Shown: positions 18,231 through 27,184, numbered from the stretch's first letter. The stretch: DNA of 64,000 nucleotides from Veillonella denticariosi JCM 15641 (GCF_002959855.1 NZ_PPDB01000007.1:682001-746000); one strand, 5' to 3'. The notes: generated from the sequence alone by a model not told the origin. Numbers and translations are program-made.

Positions 18231-18280
18231 CTTTATTAAACGAGAACAGCTTAAGAGCTCTGCAAAAATCGAAATATAAA

Positions 18281-18748
18281 TTATTTCAAATCTGCAGTAC
18301 AGTTAGGACATTTAACTGCATCAATATTGATTTCAGATTTACAATATTGACACTCTTTCGTTGCAGGAGCTTCAGCAACGTCCTCTTCTTTTGCGGATTT
18401 CATCATTTTAGCCAATCCGCGGACCATCAAGAATACAACAAATGCCAAGATCAGGAACTGAATCAAATCAGTGATAAATGTACCGTATGGCAATACGGAA
18501 CCGGCTGCACGCGCCGTAGCGATATCAGCACCGGCCATGAATGCATCTTTAGAACCTGTGCTCAATGGCAAATATAAATTACTGAAATCAATACCGCCTG
18601 TGAACACGCTGAGGACAGGCATAAACAAATTGTTTACAACAGAATTAACCAATGCTGTGAAAGCAGCACCAATAATCATACCTATAGCTAGGTCCATCAT
18701 GTTACCTTTGAACGCAAAGGCTTTAAAATCGTTTAAAAATTCTTTCAT
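18281..18748 (-). CDS. mscL: Large-conductance mechanosensitive channel MscL with C-terminal zinc ribbon
   Basis: This 155-residue inner-membrane channel opens on membrane tension to release solutes during osmotic downshock. The N-terminal amphipathic helix and TM1 contain the family hallmark FKAFAFKGNMMDLAIGMIIG with AFTALVNSVV. TM2 is LIQFLILAFVVFLMV. After the cytoplasmic helix there is a C-terminal extension with two CxxC pairs (CQYC and CPNC), a probable zinc ribbon absent from E. coli MscL. The start at 18748 follows TTTAGGAG; an earlier in-frame start is less well placed. Confidence 0.93.
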   Translation of the reverse strand: MKEFLNDFKAFAFKGNMMDLAIGMIIGAAFTALVNSVVNNLFMPVLSVFTGGIDFSNLYLPLSTGSKDAFMAGADIATARAAGSVLPYGTFITDLIQFLILAFVVFLMVRGLAKMMKSAKEEDVAEAPATKECQYCKSEINIDAVKCPNCTADLK

Positions 18749-18933
18749 CTTACTACTCCTAAACACCTGATACTCGAAATCTTTTAATTCCTAAATAATT
18801 TATTAATTACTTTACTAATGATAAAAGATAGAGTCTTCGATGTCAAGATTTTTCGATATAGCTTTCTCAATTTATGCCGTACTCTTTTGCATAGGTATCT
18901 TATTTCAGTAATGAATCAATTACCATAGGGATT

Positions 18934-20724
18934 CTATGCCAATCCTAACGATAAAGTCTTTGCACGCTCCACGACGGCTATGAAAGAGGGCGGGATTAAA
19001 GATGCATCCAGGAATTGACTGATACGACGACCTACAATAACCCCCTTATTCGCATAGAACCAGGAGAAATAATAGATATGAAGGTCATCTATTTTACGAT
19101 CTGAAATATTGGACAGACAGCGTTGTACAATTTGACTCTTTGTAATCCCCAGTTTCGCATAGCCGCGCCGTGCCATATCCTTCGTCACCATCGGACGTCC
19201 TTCATCTATAATATCCCTGATAATGGCATCCATAACGGATCGTTTACGCAACTCCAGTAAATGAGCTACAAAATCCATTTCAAAGCAGATTTCATCGGTG
19301 TAAAAAACATTTCCATTACCTTTCGCATATTTTCCTTCCACATCGCGATCGTATAATGCCACAGTCGGTATGGCAAATTTATGAAACAGCTTTTGCAATT
19401 TGCTGATGGAGGATTCACCGCGCGCATTGATAAGACATATGCCAAAATAATCAAAATCCACACCCAAACGCTTGCCAAAACCTGCGAAACTGCCATATTC
19501 CGTCTCGCCTTCTACAATAATGATACATCGGGAATAAAGAGCCTCCTTCGCTTCAGGAAAATGCATAATCAGATGCTTCTCCACTTCCTTCGGAAAGTTA
19601 AAGGTAACGCCGCAAGCGGCACAGACCATATCCTGATCATCCCGATACAGCCGAATAATATGGCGATAATCATCGACAAGAGCATCCGTACTATGTGTCA
19701 CCACGAAAAGCTGTCCCAACAGTCCGTCAATTTGAAATAATTCCCGAATAAGTCCGAGAAAATCTTCATTCTCATTAGTCGCAATTTGTCGATAATAATT
19801 GAGCACAGCCCGTTGCAGATAAGGACTTAAATGAAGTTCCGGCTCATCCACGCTGATAAAGATGGGTAAATATCGATGCCCATCCGAATCATATACGAGT
19901 AAAGATTCTAAATTAGTAGTTGCACTGCGAACTTTCATATAAATCTGAGCGAGAATTTTTAAGGCTACCGCCATGATAAGCCGAACATTATCAGCGGAAT
20001 ACTTTCGTTCCACCGTAACCGATGTGGACAAAACCTCGATAAGATGCTGTACATTCAGCATGCAATATGGATCCAGATCCTCCCTCAAACTGTTGATTTC
20101 ATGCTGTATACTACGGTCAGGCACCTCGAGTTTCGACACATAATTCTGTAAAAGATGTCCCAGTTCAACATAAATGGAGGATGGAATAGAAAAGAGCTCC
20201 CGTTCCGAAGTATCCCGATGGCATACGTAAAGCGCATGACGAACCATGGACAAAGACATCGGCTCCATCTGTCCGTCATCGACTCTATATAACCTAGGGT
20301 ATACTTCCTGCACAACCTGCTCCAGGCGCACCCGATATATGGGCCCCGAAGATAATACATCATCATTAGTACTATTTAAACTCAAGCCGTTACTTGAGGT
20401 TTTGCTCTTCTTGTTCGCTCCCTTCATATCTTCGGTAGATGCGGATTTGATATTCTTTATAGTCTCCGCCTCTATTCCGCCTAAAGGGTATATATGATTT
20501 AACTCCGCCAGGGATAATTCGAGATCTATACGAATCGGTTTATTTACGTCTGTAAAATCGCCTTCACCGAAGCCCCGACACTCCATGATAATTTCCAAAA
20601 GATCCAGAAAATTTGATTTTCCAACGGCATTCTCACCGACAAAATAATTTATATCATTATGAAAGCTTAGTACCACATCCGCCAAATTCCGATAGTTTTC
20701 GATATGCATCCATCGTATGTACAT
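18934..20724 (-). CDS. OLD-family ATPase with TOPRIM nuclease domain and C2H2-like finger
   Basis: This is 596 residues. The N-terminal ABC/SMC-type ATPase has Walker A GENAVGKSN (30-38) and a Walker B region ISVDEPELHLSP. The C-terminal TOPRIM domain has E405 in VEGETE and D459/D461 in YDRD. Between them, residues 368-388 read CAAC, 12 residues, H, three residues, H, with F at the usual position: an exact C2H2 zinc-finger spacing. OLD-family proteins are DNA nucleases, several of them in phage defence. No UvrD-like partner (as in Gabija) lies nearby, so it would be a stand-alone type. Start at 20724 follows AAGGAGG. Its role here is unknown. Confidence 0.85.
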   Translation of the reverse strand: MYIRWMHIENYRNLADVVLSFHNDINYFVGENAVGKSNFLDLLEIIMECRGFGEGDFTDVNKPIRIDLELSLAELNHIYPLGGIEAETIKNIKSASTEDMKGANKKSKTSSNGLSLNSTNDDVLSSGPIYRVRLEQVVQEVYPRLYRVDDGQMEPMSLSMVRHALYVCHRDTSERELFSIPSSIYVELGHLLQNYVSKLEVPDRSIQHEINSLREDLDPYCMLNVQHLIEVLSTSVTVERKYSADNVRLIMAVALKILAQIYMKVRSATTNLESLLVYDSDGHRYLPIFISVDEPELHLSPYLQRAVLNYYRQIATNENEDFLGLIRELFQIDGLLGQLFVVTHSTDALVDDYRHIIRLYRDDQDMVCAACGVTFNFPKEVEKHLIMHFPEAKEALYSRCIIIVEGETEYGSFAGFGKRLGVDFDYFGICLINARGESSISKLQKLFHKFAIPTVALYDRDVEGKYAKGNGNVFYTDEICFEMDFVAHLLELRKRSVMDAIIRDIIDEGRPMVTKDMARRGYAKLGITKSQIVQRCLSNISDRKIDDLHIYYFSWFYANKGVIVGRRISQFLDASLIPPSFIAVVERAKTLSLGLA

Positions 20725-20903
20725 AAGAGCCTCCTTCCCACCTGTTCTCCACAAGCAATCGGTCGAGCAATTTATAAACTACCTAACAAACAGTAAATGC
20801 ACCGTACCGCATCACCATCCACTTCATTGTCCCTGTTGCTCCGATACTAAATTGATATATGATTTTTTATCCATACAATTATAAATTATCACTTACATAA
20901 AAA

Positions 20904-20931
20904 GGTGCCAATCACGACCGTGATCAGCACC
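20904..20931 (-). terminator. Terminator of the EamA transporter gene
   Basis: GGTGC-ATCACG arms form a hairpin followed on the minus strand by TTTTTATG, 42 bp after the stop. Confidence 0.8.
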
Positions 20932-20973
20932 CCAGCTGTCATACAACGTTCTTATATTGTATATATTCGACAT

Positions 20974-21858
20974 TTATTTGTTTTTTTCCTCTATAACCTT
21001 ACCGCTCCCCACAGAACTTTGTTCCTTTAAACGCGCCAGCATAACGGACGCGATAAACATGGCAACACCGGCACAGACCGTCGATACGGATAAACTTTCA
21101 GAAAAGAAAAGAAATCCGTAAAACGAACTGATGAAGACGCCTACGTATTGCAAAAATTGTGCCACCACCGCATTGGTGGTAACAAATGCACCGGTCAGGC
21201 AGAACTGAGCGACCACCGATATGCCGCCGATAATAGCGATAATAAGCCAGTCATATCCTTGAGGCATCACGAATTGATCAGTCGCTATAAAGCCGGCAAA
21301 CATGCTGGTAATCAGAAAGTACGCCATGATTTCAAAATTGCTGTGCTGTCCACGCTTGCTAATGGTTCGTATCGTCGTATAAGCGGCCGCAGCCAACGCT
21401 GCACCTAAAATGGCCACCAGTGCATACCACGAAAACGAATCATAGCTGAACGGGTTCACCATGACTATAACAGCGAACAGAATCAGACAGAGCCATTTAC
21501 CGGCGCCTTTCGGTATCGATTCTTTCAGAAACAGAGCGCTAAAGATAAAAACAAATATTCCCGTCGTCTGAAACAGGATTGTCGCATCGGACAATTTCAT
21601 GTGCACCAAAGCGATGAAATTACATACCATACCAAAACCGCCGTATAGACCGCGCATGACAAGGAGTCCCCGATCCTCCTTTGAAAATCGGATACCCTTA
21701 ACATACATGATGATAAGTACCGCAACGGTCCCGAAGAGCCCGCGTGCAAAGGCAATCTCTCCGGGCGGAATATTAGTACCCAGCAATTTTACAAATACAT
21801 TCATCGTGCTGAATAAAAGTGCGGATAATAAAGCATATATAAGGCCCTTTTTAGCCAT
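20974..21858 (-). CDS. EamA/DMT-family transporter
   Basis: This 294-residue integral membrane protein has about ten hydrophobic helices in two repeated EamA units, starting AKKGLIYALLSALLFSTMNVFVK. The drug/metabolite transporter superfamily exports or imports amino acids, nucleosides and other metabolites; the substrate cannot be told from sequence. It is a single-gene unit with an AAGGAGG ribosome binding site and its own terminator. The region just upstream (21872-22056) is A/T rich with no gene visible. Confidence 0.88.
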   Translation of the reverse strand: MAKKGLIYALLSALLFSTMNVFVKLLGTNIPPGEIAFARGLFGTVAVLIIMYVKGIRFSKEDRGLLVMRGLYGGFGMVCNFIALVHMKLSDATILFQTTGIFVFIFSALFLKESIPKGAGKWLCLILFAVIVMVNPFSYDSFSWYALVAILGAALAAAAYTTIRTISKRGQHSNFEIMAYFLITSMFAGFIATDQFVMPQGYDWLIIAIIGGISVVAQFCLTGAFVTTNAVVAQFLQYVGVFISSFYGFLFFSESLSVSTVCAGVAMFIASVMLARLKEQSSVGSGKVIEEKNK

Positions 21859-22056
21859 AGCCCCTCCTTGAATTGTTTCTCCCCATGTAATTCTAAATCC
21901 ATCGTTCTATAAATGATCGATAAATCTATAAAGCTGACAATCCATATTGCATATACTAAATAGTCAGGTAGCTAATTAAATAGATAGTTCAGTTAATTAC
22001 TCAATTGGATAGTCAGATTGATTGCTAGTAAACGCCCAGCTAAATATACAGATATA

Positions 22057-22078
22057 CCGCCCTTCCTCGGAAAGGCGG
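22057..22078 (-). terminator. Hairpin after thrC
   Basis: CCGCCTTTCC and GGAAGGGCGG arms lie seven bp past the thrC stop. There is no good U-tract, so termination efficiency is uncertain. Confidence 0.5.
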
Positions 22079-22085
22079 CATCATA

Positions 22086-23585
22086 TTATTTAGAGAATGT
22101 ATCTACAAAATCTAAAATCTCCTGTTTCATATTCTCTTTATCAATCGCTTTTGTAAAGCGTAATTCTTTAGACTGTAACGCCTCCAGTTGTTTAGGGAAT
22201 CCCACGCCTGTCACAGCTGAGATATTATGCAAGCTTTCATACGGAGTCGCCCCCACCTTGATATCCAAAGCCTCACAAATCGCTGTAGGGAATTTGAACG
22301 GATGCGCCGTGGATGCGATAATCGTATGGCGAGCACCGTCTTCAGGATGTTTTCCCAATTCCTTCATGTATGCACCCATAGCTACAGCCGTATGCGGATC
22401 CATCACATAACCATAGGAGTTATAAACCTGTTCGATAATCTCCTTCGTTTCTTCGTCATCTACATAAGCGCCGAAAAAAATCGCCTTAACCCGTTTGAAT
22501 TCCTCTTCGTTAACAGATAATTTACCCGTCGCTTTAAGGTCTTTCATCCACCCCGCCGTTCTTTCACAATCCTCGCCGGAAATATAGTATAAGAAACGTT
22601 CAAAGTTCGAGGATTCAAGAATATCCATCGACGGAGAGATAGTCGTATAAAACGGACGATTCATATCATATGTGCCGGTTTCAAAGAATTCGGTGAGCAC
22701 ATTATTCTGATTGGATGCACAGATTAATTTACCGATAGGAATCCCCATTTTTTTCGCATAATATGCAGCCAGAATATTACCGAAATTACCGGTCGGTACC
22801 ACGACATTAAACGCTTCATCCTCATGGATTGCGCCTTGCGCCACAAGTTCAGCATAGGCATTGACATAATACACCACCTGCGGCGCCAAACGCCCGATAT
22901 TGATGGAGTTAGCGCTGGAGAACATAACGCCCTTTTCCGCCACCTCTCGGGCCGTCTCTTTATCTACGAATAAGCGCTTTAAGAATTGCTGAGCATCATC
23001 AAAATTACCACGAATAGCCGTCACATTGACATTTACCCCCTCCTGTTTCTGCATCTGTTCCGCCTGCATAGGGCTGACGCCGTCCGTCGGATAGAATACT
23101 TGAATATGAGTACCCGGCACATCTTTAAAACCTTCCAATGCCGCTTTGCCCGTATCACCGGATGTGGCGGTCAAGATGAGTACTTCCTTCTGTTCACCTT
23201 CCGCTTCTTTTGCCGCCACCAACAGATATGGGAACAGAGACAACGCCATGTCTTTGAAGGCTTGCGTACGTCCATGGAACAGTTCCAGTACGGATACTTT
23301 TTCCAATAGGGAATGAAGCGGCGCAATATCTCGTGTGTTGAAATTCGCATCGCTGTAGGCGGAATGAATCATATCCTTCAAATGAGCTTCGGAGAAGCAC
23401 GGAAATAGTTTCGCCAATACAACAGCCGCTACCTCTTGATAGCTTTTATCTTTCACATCATCGTATGTCAAGCAGTTAACAGGGAATAAAGAAGGCACAT
23501 ATAAGCCTCCGTCCTCTGCCAAGCCATGTAACAACGCATAGGTTTCATTTACCGCAACTGTACCGCGGGTGCTAGTATAATTCAT
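22086..23585 (-). CDS. thrC: Threonine synthase
   Basis: This 499-residue PLP enzyme converts O-phosphohomoserine to threonine. It has the long-form ThrC layout with N-terminal NYTSTRG, the PLP lysine in GRTQAFKDMALSLFP near residue 110, the loop ATSGDTGKAALEGF, and NFGNILAAYYAKKMG. It stands alone, without hom or thrB in the window. The ATG at 23585 follows GAGG; an upstream in-frame start at 23597 falls on that site. Confidence 0.95.
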   Translation of the reverse strand: MNYTSTRGTVAVNETYALLHGLAEDGGLYVPSLFPVNCLTYDDVKDKSYQEVAAVVLAKLFPCFSEAHLKDMIHSAYSDANFNTRDIAPLHSLLEKVSVLELFHGRTQAFKDMALSLFPYLLVAAKEAEGEQKEVLILTATSGDTGKAALEGFKDVPGTHIQVFYPTDGVSPMQAEQMQKQEGVNVNVTAIRGNFDDAQQFLKRLFVDKETAREVAEKGVMFSSANSINIGRLAPQVVYYVNAYAELVAQGAIHEDEAFNVVVPTGNFGNILAAYYAKKMGIPIGKLICASNQNNVLTEFFETGTYDMNRPFYTTISPSMDILESSNFERFLYYISGEDCERTAGWMKDLKATGKLSVNEEEFKRVKAIFFGAYVDDEETKEIIEQVYNSYGYVMDPHTAVAMGAYMKELGKHPEDGARHTIIASTAHPFKFPTAICEALDIKVGATPYESLHNISAVTGVGFPKQLEALQSKELRFTKAIDKENMKQEILDFVDTFSK

Positions 23586-23647
23586 GAAATACCTCATCTA
23601 TAAACGGACTACATTCTATGGAATCTAATAAGTTTTATTATAGCATA

Positions 23648-23671
23648 AAAGCGCCCCAAAAGGAGCGCTTT
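23648..23671. terminator. Bidirectional-looking terminator after the Dyp peroxidase gene
   Basis: AAAGCGCCCC/GGAGCGCTTT arms around AAAA are followed by T-rich sequence on both strands. It ends the Dyp peroxidase transcript and lies upstream of thrC. Confidence 0.82.
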
Positions 23672-23731
23672 CTATTTTTCGGAACTATATTTAGATACGC
23701 ATCAACAATAATAGTCCCCATATTTGTAACA

Positions 23732-24673
23732 TTATATTTCTTCTTCCGCGATAGCATCCAATGTATCAAGAGACGGAATAAAGAACAGCATACCGGTTAT
23801 CGGTTTGGAATAATCTAACAATTTATCATTCTGCGTAAACATATTCGTCAACATAGTTTTTGTTACGTCCCAGTAACGAGCGTATCCGATAAAATATGTG
23901 CCGCGTACACCATGACCGGGTTGAGCGAACGGTACGTTCATCCGAACGATTTTATGTTCTTCCCCATCACGGTTATCTTGAGCCACCACATTATGTGCCG
24001 CTTCATCCTTTTCATCATCTTCCAGCTCTATGTCACTGAATTTGCGACGGCCGATAAACTTTTCCTGCATTTCTGTCGGCAATGCCCGCCATGCATCGAG
24101 ATCATGAATATATTTTTGAGCAAACGCATAAGAACCGTTTATGAATTCCGGATCTTCATCACCGATAACGCCCCACTCTACAGCTTCTTCATCTACAGGA
24201 TTTTCCGTGCCATCCACAAAATCAATGATAGCGCGGCCCTGTTCATAGTGAAAGCCATGTGTTTCATCAACAACTTCAGTAACAGGGCGTAAAAAATCCA
24301 TGATTTGATCCACTACCGTATATGTAACTGATTCATCGTTGGAGCGTACATGTAAGAATAAGTCCGCCGGTGTCGCAGGAACATCCTGTTTGTCCCCCTT
24401 AATACCGGTAAAGTCTTCTAATTCTTTTGGTAGCGGTGCATCCGGGAATAAGTACGTCCAACCTTGATAGCTGAACCCGAAGGCGATACCAAGTCCCGCA
24501 TTATTCGCCCGAATGTTAACGGAACGCTTAATCGCCTGAATACGATCCGCCATATCACGAATAACATCAAGTTCAGTATCGTGATTTTCACGCTTTAATA
24601 ATAAAGTCGTAAAATTAACACTTTGTCCCGCATCTTTGTACACATCCTGTGTTCTGCTTTTATCTACCGCCAT
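23732..24673 (-). CDS. Dyp-type heme peroxidase
   Basis: This 313-residue dye-decolourising peroxidase is a heme enzyme reducing hydrogen peroxide with broad electron donors. The hallmark GXXDG motif is seen in IIDFVDGTENP near residue 147, and the heme-side region is GHGVRGTYFIGYARYW near 258. There is no Tat or Sec signal, so it acts in the cytoplasm (or in an encapsulin, though no encapsulin gene is present). The start at 24673 has AGGAGG six bases upstream. It is probably an oxidative-stress defence enzyme in this anaerobe. Confidence 0.92.
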   Translation of the reverse strand: MAVDKSRTQDVYKDAGQSVNFTTLLLKRENHDTELDVIRDMADRIQAIKRSVNIRANNAGLGIAFGFSYQGWTYLFPDAPLPKELEDFTGIKGDKQDVPATPADLFLHVRSNDESVTYTVVDQIMDFLRPVTEVVDETHGFHYEQGRAIIDFVDGTENPVDEEAVEWGVIGDEDPEFINGSYAFAQKYIHDLDAWRALPTEMQEKFIGRRKFSDIELEDDEKDEAAHNVVAQDNRDGEEHKIVRMNVPFAQPGHGVRGTYFIGYARYWDVTKTMLTNMFTQNDKLLDYSKPITGMLFFIPSLDTLDAIAEEEI

Positions 24674-24920
24674 TTTGTACCTCCTGATAAATCCAGTACT
24701 TAACTCCTTTATATGTTCATGGTAAAGCATTTGTGCTCTATTGTCTATGACTTATGTTTTTGTGGCTTCAATATATTCTATCTGATCGTACCGCACACGT
24801 AAATCTTCAACTGCACACTTAAAATCAAGGGTATCAAACTAGGGTATAGAGCAGAAGATGTTACAAGTTTAAGGATTATAGGACAAAAGGTATTACAGAT
24901 TTAATCTCATAAATAAAAAA

Positions 24921-24946
24921 AGAACCCGCATGTTCATGTGAGTTCT
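24921..24946 (-). terminator. Terminator of tRNA-Lys
   Basis: AGAAC-CATG arms form a hairpin followed on the minus strand by a seven-T run, just after the tRNA. The remaining sequence 24674-24915 shows no gene. Confidence 0.85.
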
Positions 24947-24955
24947 CTTTTAATA

Positions 24956-25031
24956 TGGTGGACCACCAGGGGTTCGAACCCTGGACACCCTGATTAAGAG
25001 TCAGGTGCTCTGCCAGCTGAGCTAGTGGTCC
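24956..25031 (-). tRNA. tRNA-Lys (anticodon CTT), CCA encoded
   Basis: The minus strand folds into a full cloverleaf: GGACCAC acceptor stem, D-arm AGCTCAGCTGGCAGAGC, anticodon stem CCTGA/TCAGG around loop CTCTTAA giving anticodon CTT, and T-arm GGTTCGAACCC. The 3' CCA is encoded. A terminator follows. Confidence 0.97.
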
Positions 25032-25116
25032 ATAACAAAATATATTATATGACTATTTTATGGGAATGTAAAGAATATATTAGACTCCTTCCCATAAAAT
25101 AGCATATTAGAATATA

Positions 25117-25419
25117 TCAATACTGTAACATCCAGTCTTTTATGATATTACACGATTCGGTAGGAATCACATCGGTAGTTCCGACGCATTCCGAATCGCT
25201 GTACATCTGCAACACACTGTGGGTGCGGCTCACTTCTTTCACGATTACATTCGTCAACTTCGCCTTAGGCACACTGAACTGCAAACCATAGCGTCCCATA
25301 TAGGTAAACACCTCTTTTTGTGTATCATACTCCATATGGACTTGTAACATCTTACCACCGGGCCAACATTCTTCAACAAATGTTTTGGATCGAGGTTTCA
25401 AGAAATCAAAAAATCCCAT
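25117..25419 (-). CDS. Small protein of unknown function downstream of moaA
   Basis: This is a 100-residue soluble protein starting MGFFDFLKPRSKTF and ending DWMLQY. It has no motif I recognise; the pattern suggests a small beta-rich fold. Its ATG lies immediately after the moaA stop, with the ribosome binding site (GGAGG) inside the last moaA codons, so it is translationally coupled to moaA. A longer in-frame reading exists but overlaps moaA. A link to molybdenum cofactor work is inferred only from position. Confidence 0.65.
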   Translation of the reverse strand: MGFFDFLKPRSKTFVEECWPGGKMLQVHMEYDTQKEVFTYMGRYGLQFSVPKAKLTNVIVKEVSRTHSVLQMYSDSECVGTTDVIPTESCNIIKDWMLQY

Positions 25420-25420
25420 A

Positions 25421-26386
25421 CTACCCTCCAATGCGCCACATAGGTCGCTCCGGCTGTTCCATAGTAATACCGTCATGGCGTTCCTGTTTACGTTGTAAAG
25501 CTCGTTCGATGTGATCCGCCAGTGCTGCTTCCGAAATACCGTTGCGCACCAAAGACACCAAATCGGCTTCGTCATCACGCAGGAGACAGAGTCTCATTTG
25601 TCCGTCCGATGTAAGGCGTACACGGTTGCAGGAATCGCAATAGCTATGGGACATAGAAAATATAAATCCTATATTTTTACCGCTCGGTAAGCTGAAATAC
25701 GTAGCCGGGCCGAAGCCGTATACAGAATGCGTCTCTACAAGAGCGTCTCCGACAACGCGTTCTAACTGGGACTTCCACTCATCAAATGTCGGTCCATGAA
25801 AAGCATCCCCCTGAAACGGCATATATTCGATAAAGCGCCATACAACAGGCCATTTTTCAACATACTGTAATAAAGATCGGACTTCACCATCCGACCAGTG
25901 CCGGGACAATACGGTATTAATTTTAACGGATTTAAAGTTTGCCTCTATAGCACTCCGGATACCGTTCAGAACGGAGTCCAACTGCCCTTCTTTTCCTACA
26001 CAAACGGCAAATGCGTCACTTTCCAAGGAATCCAAACTGATATTGACACGATGTAATCCGAGTTTTCTCAACTTCTGTGCCCGTGAAGCCAGCAAACTGC
26101 CATTGGTTGTCATGGAGATATCTTCAAACCAGCCACTGCTTTTAATTCGACTCAACAAATCCTCAATATGAGGGTATAATAACGGTTCTCCGCCGGTAAG
26201 GCGTACCGCTTTCACACCGATTCGATGAAAGGCACTGAGAATAAGCATCCATTCATCGACCGATAACAACTGAGTTTGACTTTGAGGCGTAATCTCTGAT
26301 GGCCGACAATAGGGACAACAAAAATTACACGCATCTGTCAGCGACAGACGTACATATTCAATGGTACGGCCCCATGCGTCTTTCAT
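25421..26386 (-). CDS. moaA: GTP 3',8-cyclase MoaA
   Basis: This 321-residue radical SAM enzyme makes the first step of molybdopterin synthesis, GTP to 3',8-cyclo-GTP. The SAM 4Fe-4S motif is CNFCCPYC near residue 20 (CxxxCxxC), and the second, substrate-binding cluster is at CDSCNRVRL plus the later CLL cysteine near 265. RLTGGEPLLYP is the SAM-contact loop. It follows the MOSC-domain gene and supports cofactor supply for XdhD. No moaC or moaE lies in the window. Confidence 0.94.
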   Translation of the reverse strand: MKDAWGRTIEYVRLSLTDACNFCCPYCRPSEITPQSQTQLLSVDEWMLILSAFHRIGVKAVRLTGGEPLLYPHIEDLLSRIKSSGWFEDISMTTNGSLLASRAQKLRKLGLHRVNISLDSLESDAFAVCVGKEGQLDSVLNGIRSAIEANFKSVKINTVLSRHWSDGEVRSLLQYVEKWPVVWRFIEYMPFQGDAFHGPTFDEWKSQLERVVGDALVETHSVYGFGPATYFSLPSGKNIGFIFSMSHSYCDSCNRVRLTSDGQMRLCLLRDDEADLVSLVRNGISEAALADHIERALQRKQERHDGITMEQPERPMWRIGG

Positions 26387-26411
26387 AATCTACCTCATTT
26401 ACTAACATTCA

Positions 26412-26852
26412 TTATTTAATAATCAATACATCATCACCGACGCGAATCGTACCGTTTTTAAGCACCTTCCCAAAAATCCCCTGTGTGGGCATAATACAGG
26501 AACCGACCTGTTTCATGATTTCACAGCCCTGATGACATTCCTTACCGATTTGAGTAACCTCTAAAATTGCTTCGTTACCAAGCTTGAGACGCGTGCCGAC
26601 AGCCAATTCATAAAGAACCATCCCTTCAACGGTAATATTTTCCGCAAAATCTCCCGGATGTACATCTGCCCCTTGTTCACGCATATGCTCGATGCTGGCT
26701 ATACCCAGCAAACTGATTTGACGATGCCAGTTTCCCGCATGTGCATCCCCTTCCATACCATGATCCACGATGAGATTCGCCGATTCGATATTATGTTTCT
26801 TTTGCCCTTTTCTCTCACTGATAGAGATGGCAATAATTTTTCCTTCTGCCAT
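26412..26852 (-). CDS. MOSC-domain protein
   Basis: This is a 146-residue single MOSC (MoCo sulfurase C-terminal) domain: SISERKGQKKHNIESANL at the N-terminus, HAGNWHRQISLL, the conserved cysteine in IGKECHQGCEI near residue 104, and MPTQGIFGKVL. MOSC proteins bind molybdenum cofactor and sulfur; stand-alone ones are thought to carry activated sulfur or to act in Moco handling. It is the first gene of an operon with moaA. The ribosome binding site is AAGGAG. Confidence 0.9.
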   Translation of the reverse strand: MAEGKIIAISISERKGQKKHNIESANLIVDHGMEGDAHAGNWHRQISLLGIASIEHMREQGADVHPGDFAENITVEGMVLYELAVGTRLKLGNEAILEVTQIGKECHQGCEIMKQVGSCIMPTQGIFGKVLKNGTIRVGDDVLIIK

Positions 26853-26936
26853 GTGCTCCTTCCCTTCTTATGGGAATACATCAATACATAACTTTATATA
26901 AATATCAATTTATCAAAATTTTTCTTGCACTATTTC

Positions 26937-26958
26937 TTTTGTGAAAGCTTTCACAAAA
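26937..26958. promoter_or_regulatory. CRP/FNR-type palindrome upstream of the MOSC-moaA operon
   Basis: A perfect 22-bp palindrome with core TGTGA-AAGCTT-TCACA, which equals the CRP-family consensus TGTGA-N6-TCACA. Its centre is about 95 bp before the MOSC start codon. A CRP/FNR-family activator or repressor is the likely binder. No clear -35/-10 pair can be assigned beneath it. The rest of 26853-27100 is A/T rich with no gene. Confidence 0.6.
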
Positions 26959-27102
26959 CAGTTCTACATTTATCTATTTATTATAACATAATATTCATAC
27001 AAATTCCCTGTGAATTTAATCACTAATCTATTTACTGTTTCAATTAACCCGGGGATTCATTCGGTCTATTCCAGATATATAAGGCTAATCCTGCATACAA
27101 AA

Positions 27103-27184
27103 AAGAACCTCGCACATATAATGGGCTGCCCCTCCAGAAATTGTGTCCAAATTTTGGAGGGGCAGTTCATAAAGCAAGGTTCTT
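27103..27184 (-). terminator. Terminator of the second purine permease with nested palindrome
   Basis: The outer arms AAGAACCT-GC and GC-AGGTTCTT end in a TTTTTT run on the minus strand. A second hairpin is nested inside (see the repeat at 27123-27168). It lies 14 bp after the permease stop. Confidence 0.85.
27123..27168 (-). repeat. Short palindromic repeat, copy A (IS3-like end sequence)
   Basis: This 46-bp palindrome has 11-bp perfect arms CTGCCCCTCCA. On the minus strand it begins GAACTGC and contains AAAATTTGGACACAATTT. A related 45-bp copy is at 59453-59497. The arms resemble IS3/IS150-group terminal inverted repeats facing each other. There is no transposase nearby. Confidence 0.55.

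Noticed and set aside
18255-18303. A third copy of the IS-like palindrome near the mscL end
   Set aside because: It shares only short CTGCA and AAAT words and lies inside the mscL coding end; the pattern does not match the two real copies.
18934-20724. Gabija (GajA-GajB) defence system
   Set aside because: The ATPase-TOPRIM protein is present but there is no UvrD-like helicase gene beside it; neighbours are mscL and an EamA transporter.
26941-26956. Catabolite-responsive element (cre) for CcpA
   Set aside because: The palindrome has a central GC rather than CG and matches the CRP-family TGTGA-N6-TCACA form better.
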